Assembly (NCBI GenBank): GCA_032158295.1
Contig: CM063254.1
Coordinates: 2,829,538 to 2,893,537 of the forward strand
Direction: 5' to 3'
DNA length: 64,000 bases
DNA from: Pycnopodia helianthoides
Taxonomy: Eukaryota; Echinodermata; Asteroidea; Forcipulatida; Asteriidae
Shown in pieces: positions 22,566 to 35,759 of the stretch; the stretch's first letter is position 1, and every line of letters begins with the position of its first letter. The notes beneath the pieces are model-generated. The model worked only from the letters and a program-made list of their open reading frames with translations, was not told the origin of the DNA and did no database searches. Position numbers and translations under genes: made by a program.

Positions 22566-25500
22566 GATTCAAGATTCAAGATTCAAGAATACATTTATTT
22601 CCATACTCTCATAAAAGAATAACAACAGTTACATGTATTACGGAGTAAAGCAAAACATATCTTTAAGTAAGAGTAAACATAAATAAATAAATAAATAGAG
22701 TACGGGGCCGTTTTGGTAAGCATGAGCTTGTAAAAAAACAGCCAGACAGACAAGAAAACAAGACAACCAGACAGACAGACAGACAGACAGACAGAAGGAC
22801 AGATGAACATAATACACGACACAACGAATTCGTAATAAAAGTGACAAGATGGCAGAACAGGTTAAGCTGAAAATAAATAAGACAAGTATTGAAGAGATGG
22901 ATGTGGTTCAATTATATAGGATGGGGAAGCTAAGATATATAATGGGAGATAATGTCACGTTTGAAAGCAGACTTAAAAAGACTCACGGACCGCTTAGATC
23001 TAATGCGTTCATCTATGGCATTCCACACACGAGGACCAAAGAAGCGGATTGTGTTCATAGAGTAAGTGGTGCGAGTGAAGGGAACATAAAGATTAGTGGA
23101 GGATCTAGTGGAGTAGCTGTGAGTTTGTTTAACAGACGTGAAGAAGGAAGAGATGACGTCGGGAAGAAGATTATTATTGAATTTAAACATAAATATCCCA
23201 GTATGGAGCTTATTAATATCAGCGACAGTGAGAGTGTGCAATTGTGCGAAAAGAGGTGCTGAATGTTCTCTGTAAGATGAGAAAGTACAGATGCGAATAG
23301 CCCTTTTTTGAGAAATAGCCACAGAGCGCAATCTAGTAGTATTCACAGATGCCCAGACAATGTTACAGTAATTTAGGTAAGGAAATATAAGGGTATTGTA
23401 AAGAAGAACAAGCGAGGAGGCAGGCAGGAAATGACGTATCTTGGAGATAACGCCAGAATTACGACAGACGACTTTATTGACAGAAGAGATATGCTCAGAC
23501 CAAGATAGTTTTTGGTCGATAATAACTCCAAGAAATTTAGTTGAAGAAACTCTGGTAATTGCAATATCGTCAATGATCACTGGAGGTAAATTGATGTCTA
23601 CAGAGCGAGGAGACTTAGAGAAGAAGATGAAATTTGTTTTAGCATGGTTTATGGAAAGTTTGTTTGCCTTAAACCAAAGAGAGACCTGACATAATTCAGT
23701 GTTGAGTGTGTTAAATAAGGAGGATAGTTGACGGTTAGAGTATAAAATAGTTGTATCATCTGCAAACAATGTGAAAGAAAGAAGGTTGGATGAGCAATAT
23801 AGATCATTAATGTACAGAAGAAATAGGAGCGGCCCAAGGATTGAACCCTGAGGAACACCATGCTTAATATTTAAACGAACAGAGTCGCAGCCCTTTATAG
23901 AAGTAAACTGGTGTCTATTAGCAAGATAGTCGGAGAACCATTGCAGTGCGATTCCCCTGATGCCATAGTGTTCAAGTTTGGAAAGAAGAAAAGAGTGGTC
24001 TATAGTATCAAAGGCTTTAGAGAGGTCTATGAAAACACCAACTGCGTGCATTTTATTATTTAATGCATGAGTAACATTGTCAACAAATTCAATAAGGGCC
24101 AAGTCGGTGGAATGTTTAGATCTAAAGCCATATTGATGATCGAATAGAAGATGGAATTGAGAAATGAAGCTAGAAAGACGATTATACATAAGTCTTTCGA
24201 GAAGTTTAGAGAAACAAGGAAGAATAGAGATAGGCCTGTAATTATTAATGTTGCTCTTATCCCCGTTTTTGAAGATGGGGATGATTTTCGCAACCTTTAG
24301 ATTAAGAGGCACAGATCCACTCAGAAAGGAGAGGTTGAAGATGTGAGCGAGAGGTTCAGCAATAGAAGGAAGAACAGATTTCATAACAGTAGAACTAATA
24401 CCATCAAAACCGCAGCTAGTACCCTTTTTTATGTCTTTACCGATACGTAGGATTTCTTGTGCATTAGTGGGAGTTAAGAAAAGGGAGAAGTCATTAGGAT
24501 TGTGCATGTAATCTGAAAAGTGCGCTCGAGAAGAGGGTATTTTCTTAGCAAGAGAAGAACCAATGTTGGTAAAGAAGTTGTTAAAAGAATTGGAGATATC
24601 ATGAGGTTGTGACACAAGGTTGTCACCATCCATAGTGAAGCTATCTGGAAGCGAGGACTCTTTACTTTTACCCAGAATGCCATTTATCTCACGCCACATG
24701 TTTTTAAGGTTGCCCTTGTGATGATCGAGCTTATCTGCATAATATTGTTTCTTAGCTAGACGTATAATGGCAGTGAGACGATTACGGTAGATCTTGTAAA
24801 ACCGCTTATTGTCCTCAGTAGGCTTGCGCAGATAACGCCTATGAAGTCTGTTTTTAAATAGACATGAGTTCACTATAGACTGGGTGATCCATGGTTGATT
24901 TTTTTTCGATGCCCCAATAGTTTTGGTTACAAGAGGAAGATTGCTGTTGAAGCGAGATGTAAAGATAGAAAGAAAAGAATCGTAAGCAGTGTTGACCTCT
25001 GTAGCTTCATAAACCTCATTCCAATCAACGCAATTGAGTTCGCACCTGAAAGAATTCAGGGAGTTGCTATTTATGTTCCTAGAAAGGAAGGTTTTCTCAG
25101 GAAGCACAGACTTTTGAAAACAAGAGGCAGTCATCTGGAAAAGAGGATAATGATCAGAGATATCTGAGTACAAAAGACCAGCTGTAATAGCAAGATCAGA
25201 GTTAGTAAGAATGTTGTCAATCAGAGAGGCAGTGTGTGGGGTGATGCGGGTGGGCTTGGTAATCAGAGGGTGGAAGCCATATGAATAAAACATATTGACA
25301 AACCGGTCTGTGGGTGCATGATCTTCACAATTGAGCAAATTTAGATTGAAGTCGCCCATTATGTAGCAGAGCTTCCCCTCCTTATTAATTCTTTCAAGGC
25401 ATGAATAAAAACATCTGTGAAAGTCATCAAGTGGAGTACCAGGAGCCCTGTAGACATTCCCAATGATTAAGTTACAAGCATTGTCTCGCTGAATTTCAAT

Positions 25501-25984
25501 GAAAATTGATTCAAGTAAGCCATCTTGGGAAGGCATGAGATCGTTCCGAATAGAGAAATTCAGCGAGTTGCTTATAAACATGGCTACCCCTCCGCCGGGT
25601 CTTGAAGACCGCGATGAGTGAACAAGTTGGTATTTTTTCATATGTACATACGACGGAGGGGCTTCTTTAAACCATGTTTCAGTAAAACCGTAAATTGAAA
25701 AGGAATGGTCCAAGGTGGCTAAGAAATCTTGAATTTCGAAGAAATGTCTACAGAGGCTCCTTGAGTTCATGTAATAAATGGAAAAATCGCCATGAGAAGA
25801 ATCAATATTGTTGAATTGTTGGGAGTCAAAATAATCACAAGAATTGTTTACACTATCATCAATGCCATCATCATCATCATCAGAAGTTATAAAATCACGA
25901 AACATAAATTAACACAAAACAAAACAACTAAGGACAAAACAATAATAATTAAATAAGTAATTAATAACAGGGGTATATGAACAG
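22566..25984 (-). mobile_element. CR1/Jockey-type LINE, complete insertion A (3,419 bp)
   Basis: A non-LTR retrotransposon on the minus strand. A 5-bp direct repeat GAATA (22,561-22,565 and 25,985-25,989) flanks it. The related LINE-free copy of its target at about 16,045-16,063 reads straight through (reverse complement GTATACGAATACCACTCGG), fixing both ends. The 3' end is a tandem (ATTCAAG)n tail as seen on the plus strand. The 3' UTR (22,566-22,929) includes a CAGA microsatellite at about 22,765-22,795. The 5' UTR is only 79 bp and there is no ORF1, so the copy may be 5'-truncated or of a one-ORF lineage. Confidence 0.9.
22930..25905 (-). CDS. LINE polyprotein: AP endonuclease and reverse transcriptase (991 aa)
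   Basis: This enzyme makes and extends the nick during target-primed retrotransposition. The N-terminal APE-type endonuclease spans about 36-260, with NSRSL at 43, ETW at 76-78, GDFN at 184-187 and SDH at 250-252. The reverse transcriptase spans about 500-800, with YRPISIL near 556, AFDTIDH at 631-637, VPQGSILGP at 684-692 and the catalytic FADD at 714-717. The frame is uninterrupted, so this copy was recently functional or still is. The start codon follows the LINE's short 5' UTR. The placement in the CR1/Jockey superfamily is from motif style; the exact clade (CR1, L2, Crack, Daphne, Rex1) is not settled. Confidence 0.92.
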   Translation of the reverse strand: MFRDFITSDDDDDGIDDSVNNSCDYFDSQQFNNIDSSHGDFSIYYMNSRSLCRHFFEIQDFLATLDHSFSIYGFTETWFKEAPPSYVHMKKYQLVHSSRSSRPGGGVAMFISNSLNFSIRNDLMPSQDGLLESIFIEIQRDNACNLIIGNVYRAPGTPLDDFHRCFYSCLERINKEGKLCYIMGDFNLNLLNCEDHAPTDRFVNMFYSYGFHPLITKPTRITPHTASLIDNILTNSDLAITAGLLYSDISDHYPLFQMTASCFQKSVLPEKTFLSRNINSNSLNSFRCELNCVDWNEVYEATEVNTAYDSFLSIFTSRFNSNLPLVTKTIGASKKNQPWITQSIVNSCLFKNRLHRRYLRKPTEDNKRFYKIYRNRLTAIIRLAKKQYYADKLDHHKGNLKNMWREINGILGKSKESSLPDSFTMDGDNLVSQPHDISNSFNNFFTNIGSSLAKKIPSSRAHFSDYMHNPNDFSLFLTPTNAQEILRIGKDIKKGTSCGFDGISSTVMKSVLPSIAEPLAHIFNLSFLSGSVPLNLKVAKIIPIFKNGDKSNINNYRPISILPCFSKLLERLMYNRLSSFISQFHLLFDHQYGFRSKHSTDLALIEFVDNVTHALNNKMHAVGVFIDLSKAFDTIDHSFLLSKLEHYGIRGIALQWFSDYLANRHQFTSIKGCDSVRLNIKHGVPQGSILGPLLFLLYINDLYCSSNLLSFTLFADDTTILYSNRQLSSLFNTLNTELCQVSLWFKANKLSINHAKTNFIFFSKSPRSVDINLPPVIIDDIAITRVSSTKFLGVIIDQKLSWSEHISSVNKVVCRNSGVISKIRHFLPASSLVLLYNTLIFPYLNYCNIVWASVNTTRLRSVAISQKRAIRICTFSSYREHSAPLFAQLHTLTVADINKLHTGIFMFKFNNNLLPDVISSFFTSVKQTHSYSTRSSTNLYVPFTRTTYSMNTIRFFGPRVWNAIDERIRSKRSVSLFKSAFKRDIISHYIS

Positions 25985-25989
25985 GAATA

Positions 25990-26153
25990 CCACTCGGTTT
26001 TTTTTTATTTTTTATATCATGTCTTGTCCCTTGCGTTTTGGGGATTATAAATAAGATGGTTCACGGTGTGTGTGATATGGTGGATTACATAAAGTGCGTG
26101 AACTGCCAGCAACTGTTTTGTTAGCAAAAACCAATTCTGTAATGTTCCTTTAA
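25990..26153 (-). repeat. Repeat R3 right part joined to a MITE family A end
   Basis: 25,990-26,075 is the reverse of the R3 segment at about 15,970-16,050 (CCACTCGG, T run, ATATCATGTCTTGTCCCTTG). It is followed by the last ~80 bp of MITE A (GGTGGATTACATAAAGTGCG to GTTCCTTTAA). Confidence 0.7.
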
Positions 26154-26639
26154 AAGTGTTTTTGTGGATTCGTTTGGAAGAAGCAACACATTTTTATTCA
26201 GGCCCGTTCTTCCTCTGGAACAAATTTCGGTGCAGGGCTGAGGTCGTCAGGCAAATAGCCGGTGTCTGTTTTGTGTATCGATTATCTGCACTGGGATCAT
26301 ATGTGTAAACAGGGAACTCACTGAAAAAAAGAAGAAAAAAATGGCCGCAAGGTGATTCAGATGGCGAGTCGATAGAGCGACGGGTCGAGCAGAAATGGTC
26401 AGTTGAGATGACGAGGTTTTCATTTCGTTGCACATTATCGATTGCTTCTGGTTGTGAAGTCAGGGATTCTCAGAAAAAGCGAACTTTGGCCTGATTACTA
26501 TACTAGCCCAGAACCCAGCGGAGAGAAGACAAAGATGGAATTGTCAGTTTTTAGATGCGAGAGGAAAGGGCAAGGTAGGGACTTGAAACCCCCGGTGGGA
26601 TGCGAACCGGGGTCCTATAGAGGTGGCGGAAGGCGAGGA

Positions 26640-27060
<421 letters not shown>

Positions 27061-27399
27061 CATAAAAACAGCACGAGACAAAAGATACCACTACGCCAGC
27101 AAGACCACAGTTAAGTGACTCTTGCAGTGTATGACATTCTTATAGTAAAACATGAGCAATACTATATTACCCAAAGATCTTTGTTGCAAAACATAAACAA
27201 TTTTTGACCAAAAAGGTGTTTAGTAAACTTTGACAACTGTCCCTTGAGGGAGTACATTTGCCCTGTGAAAAATCTGTATTTTTGGGGAGGGGTGGGGGGG
27301 GGGGGGAAAGGAGGATTTTTATAACAATTATCCTAAAAGCAAGACACTTAAGGGAAAAAAAAAAACCCTTGTTTCGGGAAGGGGCGAAGTGTTTGTTTT

Positions 27400-29744
27400 A
27401 GAAATGGTTTATGGAAAGTTTGTTTGCCTTAAACCAAAGAGAGACCTACATAATTCGGGTTTTTGAGTGTTTAAATAAGGAGGATAGTTGACGGTTAGAG
27501 TATAAAATAGTTGTATCATCGCAAACAATGTGAAAGAAAGAAGGTTGGATGAGCAATATAGATCATTAATGTACAGAAGAAATAGGAGCGCCCAAGGTTT
27601 AAAACCCTGAGAACACCATGCTTAATATTTAAACGAACAGAGCCCGCAGCCCTTTATAGAAGTAAACTGGTGTCTATTAGCAAGATAGTGGGAGAACCAT
27701 TGCAGTGCGATTCCCCCTGATGCCATAGGTTCAAGTTTGGAAAGAAGAAAAGAGTGGTCTATAGTATCAAAGGCTTTAGAGAGGTCTATAAAAAACCCCA
27801 AACTGCGTGCATTTTATTTTTTAATGAAATGAGTAACATTGTCAACAAATTCAAAAAGGGGCCAAGTCGGTGGAATGTTTAGATCTAAAGCCATATTGAT
27901 GATCGAAAAAGAAGATGGAATTGAAAATGAAGCTAGAAAGACGATTATACATAAGTCTTTCGAGAAGTTTAGAGAAACAAGGAAAAATTTAGAGATAGGC
28001 CTGTAATTATTAATGTTGCTCTTATCCCCGTTTTTGAAGATGGGATGATTTTCGCAACCTTTAGATTAAGAGGCACAGATCCACTCAGAAAGGAGAGGTT
28101 GAAGATGTGAGCGAGAGGTTTTCAGCAATAGAAGGGAAGAACAGATTTCATAACAGTAGAACTAATACCATCAAAACCGCAGCTAGTACCCTTTTTTATG
28201 TCTTTACCGATACGTAGGATTTCTTGTGCATTAGTGGGATTAAGAAAAGGAGAAGTCATTAGGATGTGCATGTAATCTGAAAAGTCGCTCGAGAAGAGGT
28301 ATTTTCTTAGCAAGAGAAGAACCAATGTTGGTAAAGAAGTTGTTAAAAGATTGGAGATATCATGAGGTTGTGACACAAGGTTGTCACCATCCATAGTGAA
28401 GCTATCTGGAAGCGAGGACTCTTACTTTTACCCAGAATCCATTTATCTCACGCCACATGTTTTAAGGTTGCCCTTTGATGATCGAGCTTATCTGCATAAT
28501 ATTGTTTCTTAGCTAACTATAAAGGGCAGTGAGACGATTACGGTAGATCTTGTAAAACCGTTTATTGTCCTCATAGGCTTGCGCAGATAACGCCTATGAA
28601 GTCTGTTTTTAAATAGACATAGTTCACTATAGACTGGGTGATCCATGGTTGATTTTTTTTTCGATGCCCCCAATATTTTTGGTTACAAAGGAAGATTGCT
28701 GTTGAAGCGAGATGTAAAGATAGAAAGAAAAGAATCGTAAGCAGGGGTTGACCCTGTAGCTTCATAAACCTCATTCCAATCAACGCAATTGAGTTCGCAC
28801 CTGAAAGAATTCAGGGAGTTGCTATTTATGTTCCTAAAAGGAAGGTTTCCCCGGGAAGCACAGACTTTTGAAAACAAGAGGCAGTCATCTGGAAAAGAGG
28901 ATAATGATCAAGATACTGAGTACAAAAGACCAGCTGTAATAGCAAGATCAGATTTAGAAAAGAATGTTGTAAATTTCAGAGGGGCCCAGTTGTGGGTGAT
29001 GCGGGTGGGCTTGGTAATCAGAGGGAAGCCATATGAAAAAAACATATTGAAAAACCCGGGTCTGTGGGTGCATGATCTTCACAATTGAGCAAATTTAGAT
29101 TGAAGTCGCCCATTATGTAGCAGAGCTTCCCCTCCTTATTAATTTTTTTCAAGGCATGAATAAAAACATCTGTGAAAGTCATCAAGTGGAGTACCAGGAG
29201 CCCTGTAGACATTCCCAATGATTAAGTTACACAATTGTCTCCCCTGAATTTCAATGAAAATTGATTCAAGTAAGCCCCTCTTGGGAAGGCATGAGATCGT
29301 CCGAATAGAGAAATTCAGCGAGTTGCTTATAAACATGGCTACCCCTCCGCCGGGTCTTGAAGACCGCGATGAGTGAACAAGTTGGTATTTTTTTCAAAAT
29401 GTACATACGACGGGGGGGCTTCTTTAAACCAGTTTCAGTAAAACCGTAAATTGAAAAGGAATGGTCCCAAGGTGGCTAAGAAATCTTGAATTTCGAAGAA
29501 ATGTCTACAGAGGCCCTTGAGTTTTATGTAATAAATGGAAAAATCGCCATGAGAAGAATCAATATTGTTGAATTGTTGGAGTCAAAATAATCACAAGAAT
29601 TGTTTTACACTATCATCAATGCCTCAATCATCATCATCAGAAGTTATAAAATCACGAAAAAATAAAAATTAACACAAAACAAAACAACTAAGGACAAAAC
29701 AATAATAATTAAAAAAGTAATTAATAACAGGGGTATATGAACAG
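27400..29744 (-). pseudogene. LINE copy B, frame destroyed by indels
   Basis: Corresponds to 23,645-25,984 of copy A, with dozens of single-base indels that scatter the reading frame into fragments of 60-90 codons. Recognisable pieces include GDFNLNLLNC and KKGTSCGFDGIS. It should not be counted as an independent old insertion until the assembly is checked. Confidence 0.8.
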
Positions 29745-30548
29745 GAATACCACTCGGTTTTTTTTTTTTTTTTTATATCATGTCTTTTCCCTTGCGTTTT
29801 GGGGGTTATAAATAAGATGTTCACGGTGTGGTGTGATATGGTGGATTACATAAAGTCGTGGGAAATGCCAGCAACTGTTTTTGTTAGCAAAAACCAATTC
29901 TGTAATGTTCCTTTAAAAGTGTTTTTTGTGGATTCGTTTGGAAGAAGCAACACATTTTTAAATTTAGGCCCCTTCTTCCTCTGGAACAAATTTCGGTGCA
30001 GGGCTGAGGTCGTCAGGCAAATAGCCGGTGTCTGTTTTGTGTAAACGATTATCTGCACTGGGATCATATTGTAAACAGGGAACTCACTGAAAAAAAGAAG
30101 AAAAAAATGGCCGCAAGGTGATTCAATGGCGAGTCGATAGAGCGACGGGTCGAGCAGAAATGGTCAGTTGAGATGACAGGTTTTCATTTCGTTGCACATT
30201 ATCGATTGCTTCTGGTTGTGGAAGTCAGGATTCTCAGAAAAAGCGAACTTTGGCCCGATTACTATACTAGCCCAGAACCCAGCGGGGAAAAAGACAAAGA
30301 TGGGAAATTTTCAGTTTTTTAGAAAGCAGAGGAAAGGGCAAGGTAAAGGGGCTTGAAACCCCCGGGGGGATGCGAACCGGGGTCCTATAGAGGGGGCGGA
30401 AGGGGAGGAAATTCAATTCAATTCAATTCAATTTATTTTATGAAAACACATGAAATTTGTTTTCTATTGAACAGTATTTTTTTAAAAGTTCATAAAACTA
30501 CACCAATGCATCAAAAATAGGCAATATTATTATATTTTTTACAAAATG

Positions 30549-30552
30549 AAAG

Positions 30553-30622
<70 letters not shown>

Positions 30623-30626
30623 GAAA

Positions 30627-30668
<42 letters not shown>

Positions 30669-30680
30669 AGAGAGAGAGAG

Positions 30681-30737
<57 letters not shown>

Positions 30738-30758
30738 AGAGAGAGAGAGAAGAGAAAG

Positions 30759-30804
<46 letters not shown>

Positions 30805-30820
30805 AGAGAGAGAGAGAGAG
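30549..30820. repeat. GA microsatellite (copy B)
   Basis: Counterpart of the 26,779 tract, inside the error-rich block, with many AAAG breaks. Confidence 0.9.
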
Positions 30821-31058
30821 GCATAAAAACAGCACGAGACAAAAGAACCACTACGCCAGCAAGACCAAAAGTTAAGTGACTCTTGCAGTGTAAAGACATT
30901 CTTATAGTAAAACAATGAGCAATACTATATATGCAAAAAATCTTTTTTGCAAAACATAAACAGATTTTGACCACAAGGTGTTTGAGTAAACTTTGACAAC
31001 TGTCCCTGTGATGGAGTCACATTTGACCTGTGAAAAATCTGTATTTTGGGGAGAGGGT

Positions 31059-31091
<33 letters not shown>

Positions 31092-31563
31092 GGGATCTTA
31101 ACGGGACACCGTGTCTTCGAATGGGCTAAGTGTTTGTTATTGAAATGAATAATGGTTGGAAAGATGTTTTGAAAGTAGCATAGTATTCAATTGATTCACC
31201 ACGAATATATCTCGAATCGGGTGTTTTCTCATCTACTTCTTGACTAACGCAGTCCCACCATTTTAATAAAGACCACTCTAATTACTTTGACCCCCAACAA
31301 AATGGGGATGGGCGGACTACGGAAAACCACACAAATTTCGAGAAGAGAAATTTGTGTGAATTATCGTATTCTATCTTCTAAACCTTTAAAAACCAATCTT
31401 TTGGATTAATAGAAGGATGTTATGGCAATGGCAAACTGTAGGCCTGCATTAAGTTTGCGGCGGTGTTGGCGCCACATACCTTGTAAAAACCATAGAAGGT
31501 GCTAAATGTATACATAATAACATATAAACCATTAGAAAGGTGCTAAATGTAATACATATGATA

Positions 31564-33976
31564 TCATGCAAAATGGGTCTTATAAATTCCAAACATAGGC
31601 TCTGCATACCCGTAATAGGAAAAATAATGATCGTTGGTGGACACTGCCTTTGGGTAAGACAAACTATTATTATCTATATTAGTTTTAGAGAAGAAGATGA
31701 AATTTGTTTTAGCATGGTTTATGGAAAGTTTGTTTGCCTTAAACCAAAGAGAGACCTGACATAATTCAGTGTTGAGTGTGTTAAATAAGGAGGATAGTTG
31801 ACGGTTAGAGTATAAAATAGTTGTATCATCTGCAAACAATGTGAAAGAAAGAAGGTTGGATGAGCAATATAGATCATTAATGTACAGAAGAAATAGGAGC
31901 GGCCCAAGGATTGAACCCTGAGGAACACCATGCTTAATATTTAAACGAACAGAGTCGCAGCCCTTTATAGAAGTAAACTGGTGTCTATTAGCAAGATAGT
32001 CGGAGAACCATTGCAGTGCGATTCCCCTGATGCCATAGTGTTCAAGTTTGGAAAGAAGAAAAGAGTGGTCTATAGTATCAAAGGCTTTAGAGAGGTCTAT
32101 GAAAACACCAACTGCGTGCATTTTATTATTTAATGCATGAGTAACATTGTCAACAAATTCAATAAGGGCCAAGTCGGTGGAATGTTTAGATCTAAAGCCA
32201 TATTGATGATCGAATAGAAGATGGAATTGAGAAATGAAGCTAGAAAGACGATTATACATAAGTCTTTCGAGAAGTTTAGAGAAACAAGGAAGAATAGAGA
32301 TAGGCCTGTAATTATTAATGTTGCTCTTATCCCCGTTTTTGAAGATGGGGATGATTTTCGCAACCTTTAGATTAAGAGGCACAGATCCACTCAGAAAGGA
32401 GAGGTTGAAGATGTGAGCGAGAGGTTCAGCAATAGAAGGAAGAACAGATTTCATAACAGTAGAACTAATACCATCAAAACCGCAGCTAGTACCCTTTTTT
32501 ATGTCTTTACCGATACGTAGGATTTCTTGTGCATTAGTGGGAGTTAAGAAAAGGGAGAAGTCATTAGGATTGTGCATGTAATCTGAAAAGTGCGCTCGAG
32601 AAGAGGGTATTTTCTTAGCAAGAGAAGAACCAATGTTGGTAAAGAAGTTGTTAAAAGAATTGGAGATATCATGAGGTTGTGACACAAGGTTGTCACCATC
32701 CATAGTGAAGCTATCTGGAAGCGAGGACTCTTTACTTTTACCCAGAATGCCATTTATCTCACGCCACATGTTTTTAAGGTTGCCCTTGTGATGATCGAGC
32801 TTATCTGCATAATATTGTTTCTTAGCTAGACGTATAATGGCAGTGAGACGATTACGGTAGATCTTGTAAAACCGCTTATTGTCCTCAGTAGGCTTGCGCA
32901 GATAACGCCTATGAAGTCTGTTTTTAAATAGACATGAGTTCACTATAGACTGGGTGATCCATGGTTGATTTTTTTTTCGATGCCCCAATAGTTTTGGTTA
33001 CAAGAGGAAGATTGCTGTTGAAGCGAGATGTAAAGATAGAAAGAAAAGAATCGTAAGCAGTGTTGACCTCTGTAGCTTCATAAACCTCATTCCAATCAAC
33101 GCAATTGAGTTCGCACCTGAAAGAATTCAGGGAGTTGCTATTTATGTTCCTAGAAAGGAAGGTTTTCTCAGGAAGCACAGACTTTTGAAAACAAGAGGCA
33201 GTCATCTGGAAAAGAGGATAATGATCAGAGATATCTGAGTACAAAAGACCAGCTGTAATAGCAAGATCAGAGTTAGTAAGAATGTTGTCAATCAGAGAGG
33301 CAGTGTGTGGGGTGATGCGGGTGGGCTTGGTAATCAGAGGGTGGAAGCCATATGAATAAAACATATTGACAAACCGGTCTGTGGGTGCATGATCTTCACA
33401 ATTGAGCAAATTTAGATTGAAGTCGCCCATTATGTAGCAGAGCTTCCCCTCCTTATTAATTCTTTCAAGGCATGAATAAAAACATCTGTGAAAGTCATCA
33501 AGTGGAGTACCAGGAGCCCTGTAGACATTCCCAATGATTAAGTTACAAGCATTGTCTCGCTGAATTTCAATGAAAATTGATTCAAGTAAGCCATCTTGGG
33601 AAGGCATGAGATCGTTCCGAATAGAGAAATTCAGCGAGTTGCTTATAAACATGGCTACCCCTCCGCCGGGTCTTGAAGACCGCGATGAGTGAACAAGTTG
33701 GTATTTTTTCATATGTACATACGACGGAGGGGCTTCTTTAAACCATGTTTCAGTAAAACCGTAAATTGAAAAGGAATGGTCCAAGGTGGCTAAGAAATCT
33801 TGAATTTCGAAGAAATGTCTACAGAGGCTCCTTGAGTTCATGTAATAAATGGAAAAATCGCCATGAGAAGAATCAATATTGTTGAATTGTTGGGAGTCAA
33901 AATAATCACAAGAATTGTTTACACTATCATCAATGCCATCATCATCATCATCAGAAGTTATAAAATCACGAAACAT
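31564..33976 (-). pseudogene. LINE polyprotein copy C, frameshifted and C-terminally cut
   Basis: Two frames (32,924-33,976, 350 codons, and 31,564-32,988, 474 codons) together cover the endonuclease and most of the reverse transcriptase. The break is one extra T in a T run at about 32,970-32,978 (nine T against eight in copy A). The last 38 or so codons of the second frame are read into non-LINE flank beyond 31,684, so the normal C-terminus is absent. Confidence 0.85.
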
Positions 33977-34055
33977 AAATTAACACAAAACAAAACAACT
34001 AAGGACAAAACAATAATAATTAAATAAGTAATTAATAACAGGGGTATATGAACAG
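31684..34055 (-). mobile_element. LINE copy C, cut at a duplication border
   Basis: Equals 23,614-25,984 of copy A at a constant offset of 8,070-8,071 bp. I saw no substitutions, only homopolymer length changes. It starts abruptly inside the reverse transcriptase region at 31,684 and lacks the 3' end, which normal LINE integration does not produce because truncation is at the 5' end. Confidence 0.85.
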
Positions 34056-34849
34056 GAATACCACTCGGTTTTTTTTTATTTTTTATATCATGTCTTGTCC
34101 CTTGCGTTTTGGGGATTATAAATAAGATGGTTCACGGTGTGTGTGATATGGTGGATTACATAAAGTGCGTGAACTGCCAGCAACTGTTTTGTTAGCAAAA
34201 ACCAATTCTGTAATGTTCCTTTAAAAGTGTTTTTGTGGATTCGTTTGGAAGAAGCAACACATTTTTATTCAGGCCCGTTCTTCCTCTGGAACAAATTTCG
34301 GTGCAGGGCTGAGGTCGTCAGGCAAATAGCCGGTGTCTGTTTTGTGTATCGATTATCTGCACTGGGATCATATGTGTAAACAGGGAACTCACTGAAAAAA
34401 AGAAGAAAAAAATGGCCGCAAGGTGATTCAGATGGCGAGTCGATAGAGCGACGGGTCGAGCAGAAATGGTCAGTTGAGATGACGAGGTTTTCATTTCGTT
34501 GCACATTATCGATTGCTTCTGGTTGTGAAGTCAGGGATTCTCAGAAAAAGCGAACTTTGGCCTGATTACTATACTAGCCCAGAACCCAGCGGAGAGAAGA
34601 CAAAGATGGAATTGTCAGTTTTTAGATGCGAGAGGAAAGGGCAAGGTAGGGACTTGAAACCCCGGTGGGATGCGAACCGGGGTCCTATAGAGGTGGCGGA
34701 AGGCGAGGAAATTCAATTCAATTCAATTCAATTTATTTGATGAAAACACATGAAATTTGTTTTCTATTGAACAGTATTTCTTTAAAAGTTCATAAAACTA
34801 CACCAAGTGCATCAAAAATAGGCAATATTATTATATTTATACAAAATGA

Positions 34850-35173
<324 letters not shown>

Positions 35174-35410
35174 CATAAAAACAGCACGAGACAAAAGATA
35201 CCACTACGCCAGCAAGACCACAGTTAAGTGACTCTTGCAGTGTATGACATTCTTATAGTAAAACATGAGCAATACTATATTATGCAAAGATCTTTGTTGC
35301 AAAACATAAACAGATTTTTGACCAGCAAGGTGTTTGAGTAAACTTTGACAACTGTCCCGTGTGATGGAGTCACATTTGACCTGTGAAAAATCTGTATTTT
35401 GGGGAGAGGG

Positions 35411-35427
35411 TGGGGGGGGGGGGGGGG
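35411..35427. repeat. Poly(G) run
   Basis: A G run on the plus strand with noisy partners at 27,290-27,305 and 31,048-31,090. Other plus-strand G runs lie at about 43,437, 56,583, 57,531, 60,996 and 62,933. Confidence 0.8.
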
Positions 35428-35759
35428 AGAGAGGATTCTTGTATAACAATTATTCTCAAGCAAGACACTTAAAGGGACACGTTGTCTTCGGAATGGGCGA
35501 AGTGTTTGTTATGAAATGAATAATGGCTGGAAAGATGTTTTGAAAGTAGCATATAATGATTCACACGAATATATCTCGAATCGTGGTTTTCATCTACTTC
35601 TTGAGCTAACGCAGTCCGCCATTTTATAAAACCACTCTAATAACTTTGACCCAACAAAATGGCGGACTACGGAAAACCACACAATTTCGAGAGAAATTTG
35701 TGTGAATTATCGTATTCTACCTTTAAAACATCTTTGGTTAATAGAAGGAGTGTTATGGC

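Larger units (their letters stand above)
27165..31683. other. Error-rich copy of the flanking unit (probable assembly gap fill)
   Basis: After about 27,165 the sequence follows 35,284-35,513 with many small indels. It then jumps near 27,400 back into the LINE (as 23,645) and follows the rest of the unit to the equivalent of 35,983, ending at 31,683. Differences are mostly one-base indels at homopolymers plus scattered substitutions, unlike the two flanking copies, which agree almost perfectly. The G run at 31,048-31,090 is much longer than its partner at 35,411. This is the pattern of raw long-read sequence, not of biological decay. Confidence 0.75.

Noticed and set aside
22849..25167. Plus-strand frames across the LINE
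   Set aside because: Antisense shadows of the 991-codon reverse transcriptase frame.
27400..34055. Three independent old LINE insertions
   Set aside because: All copies share the same flanking repeats and GA tract, so they are one locus repeated, most likely by the assembly.
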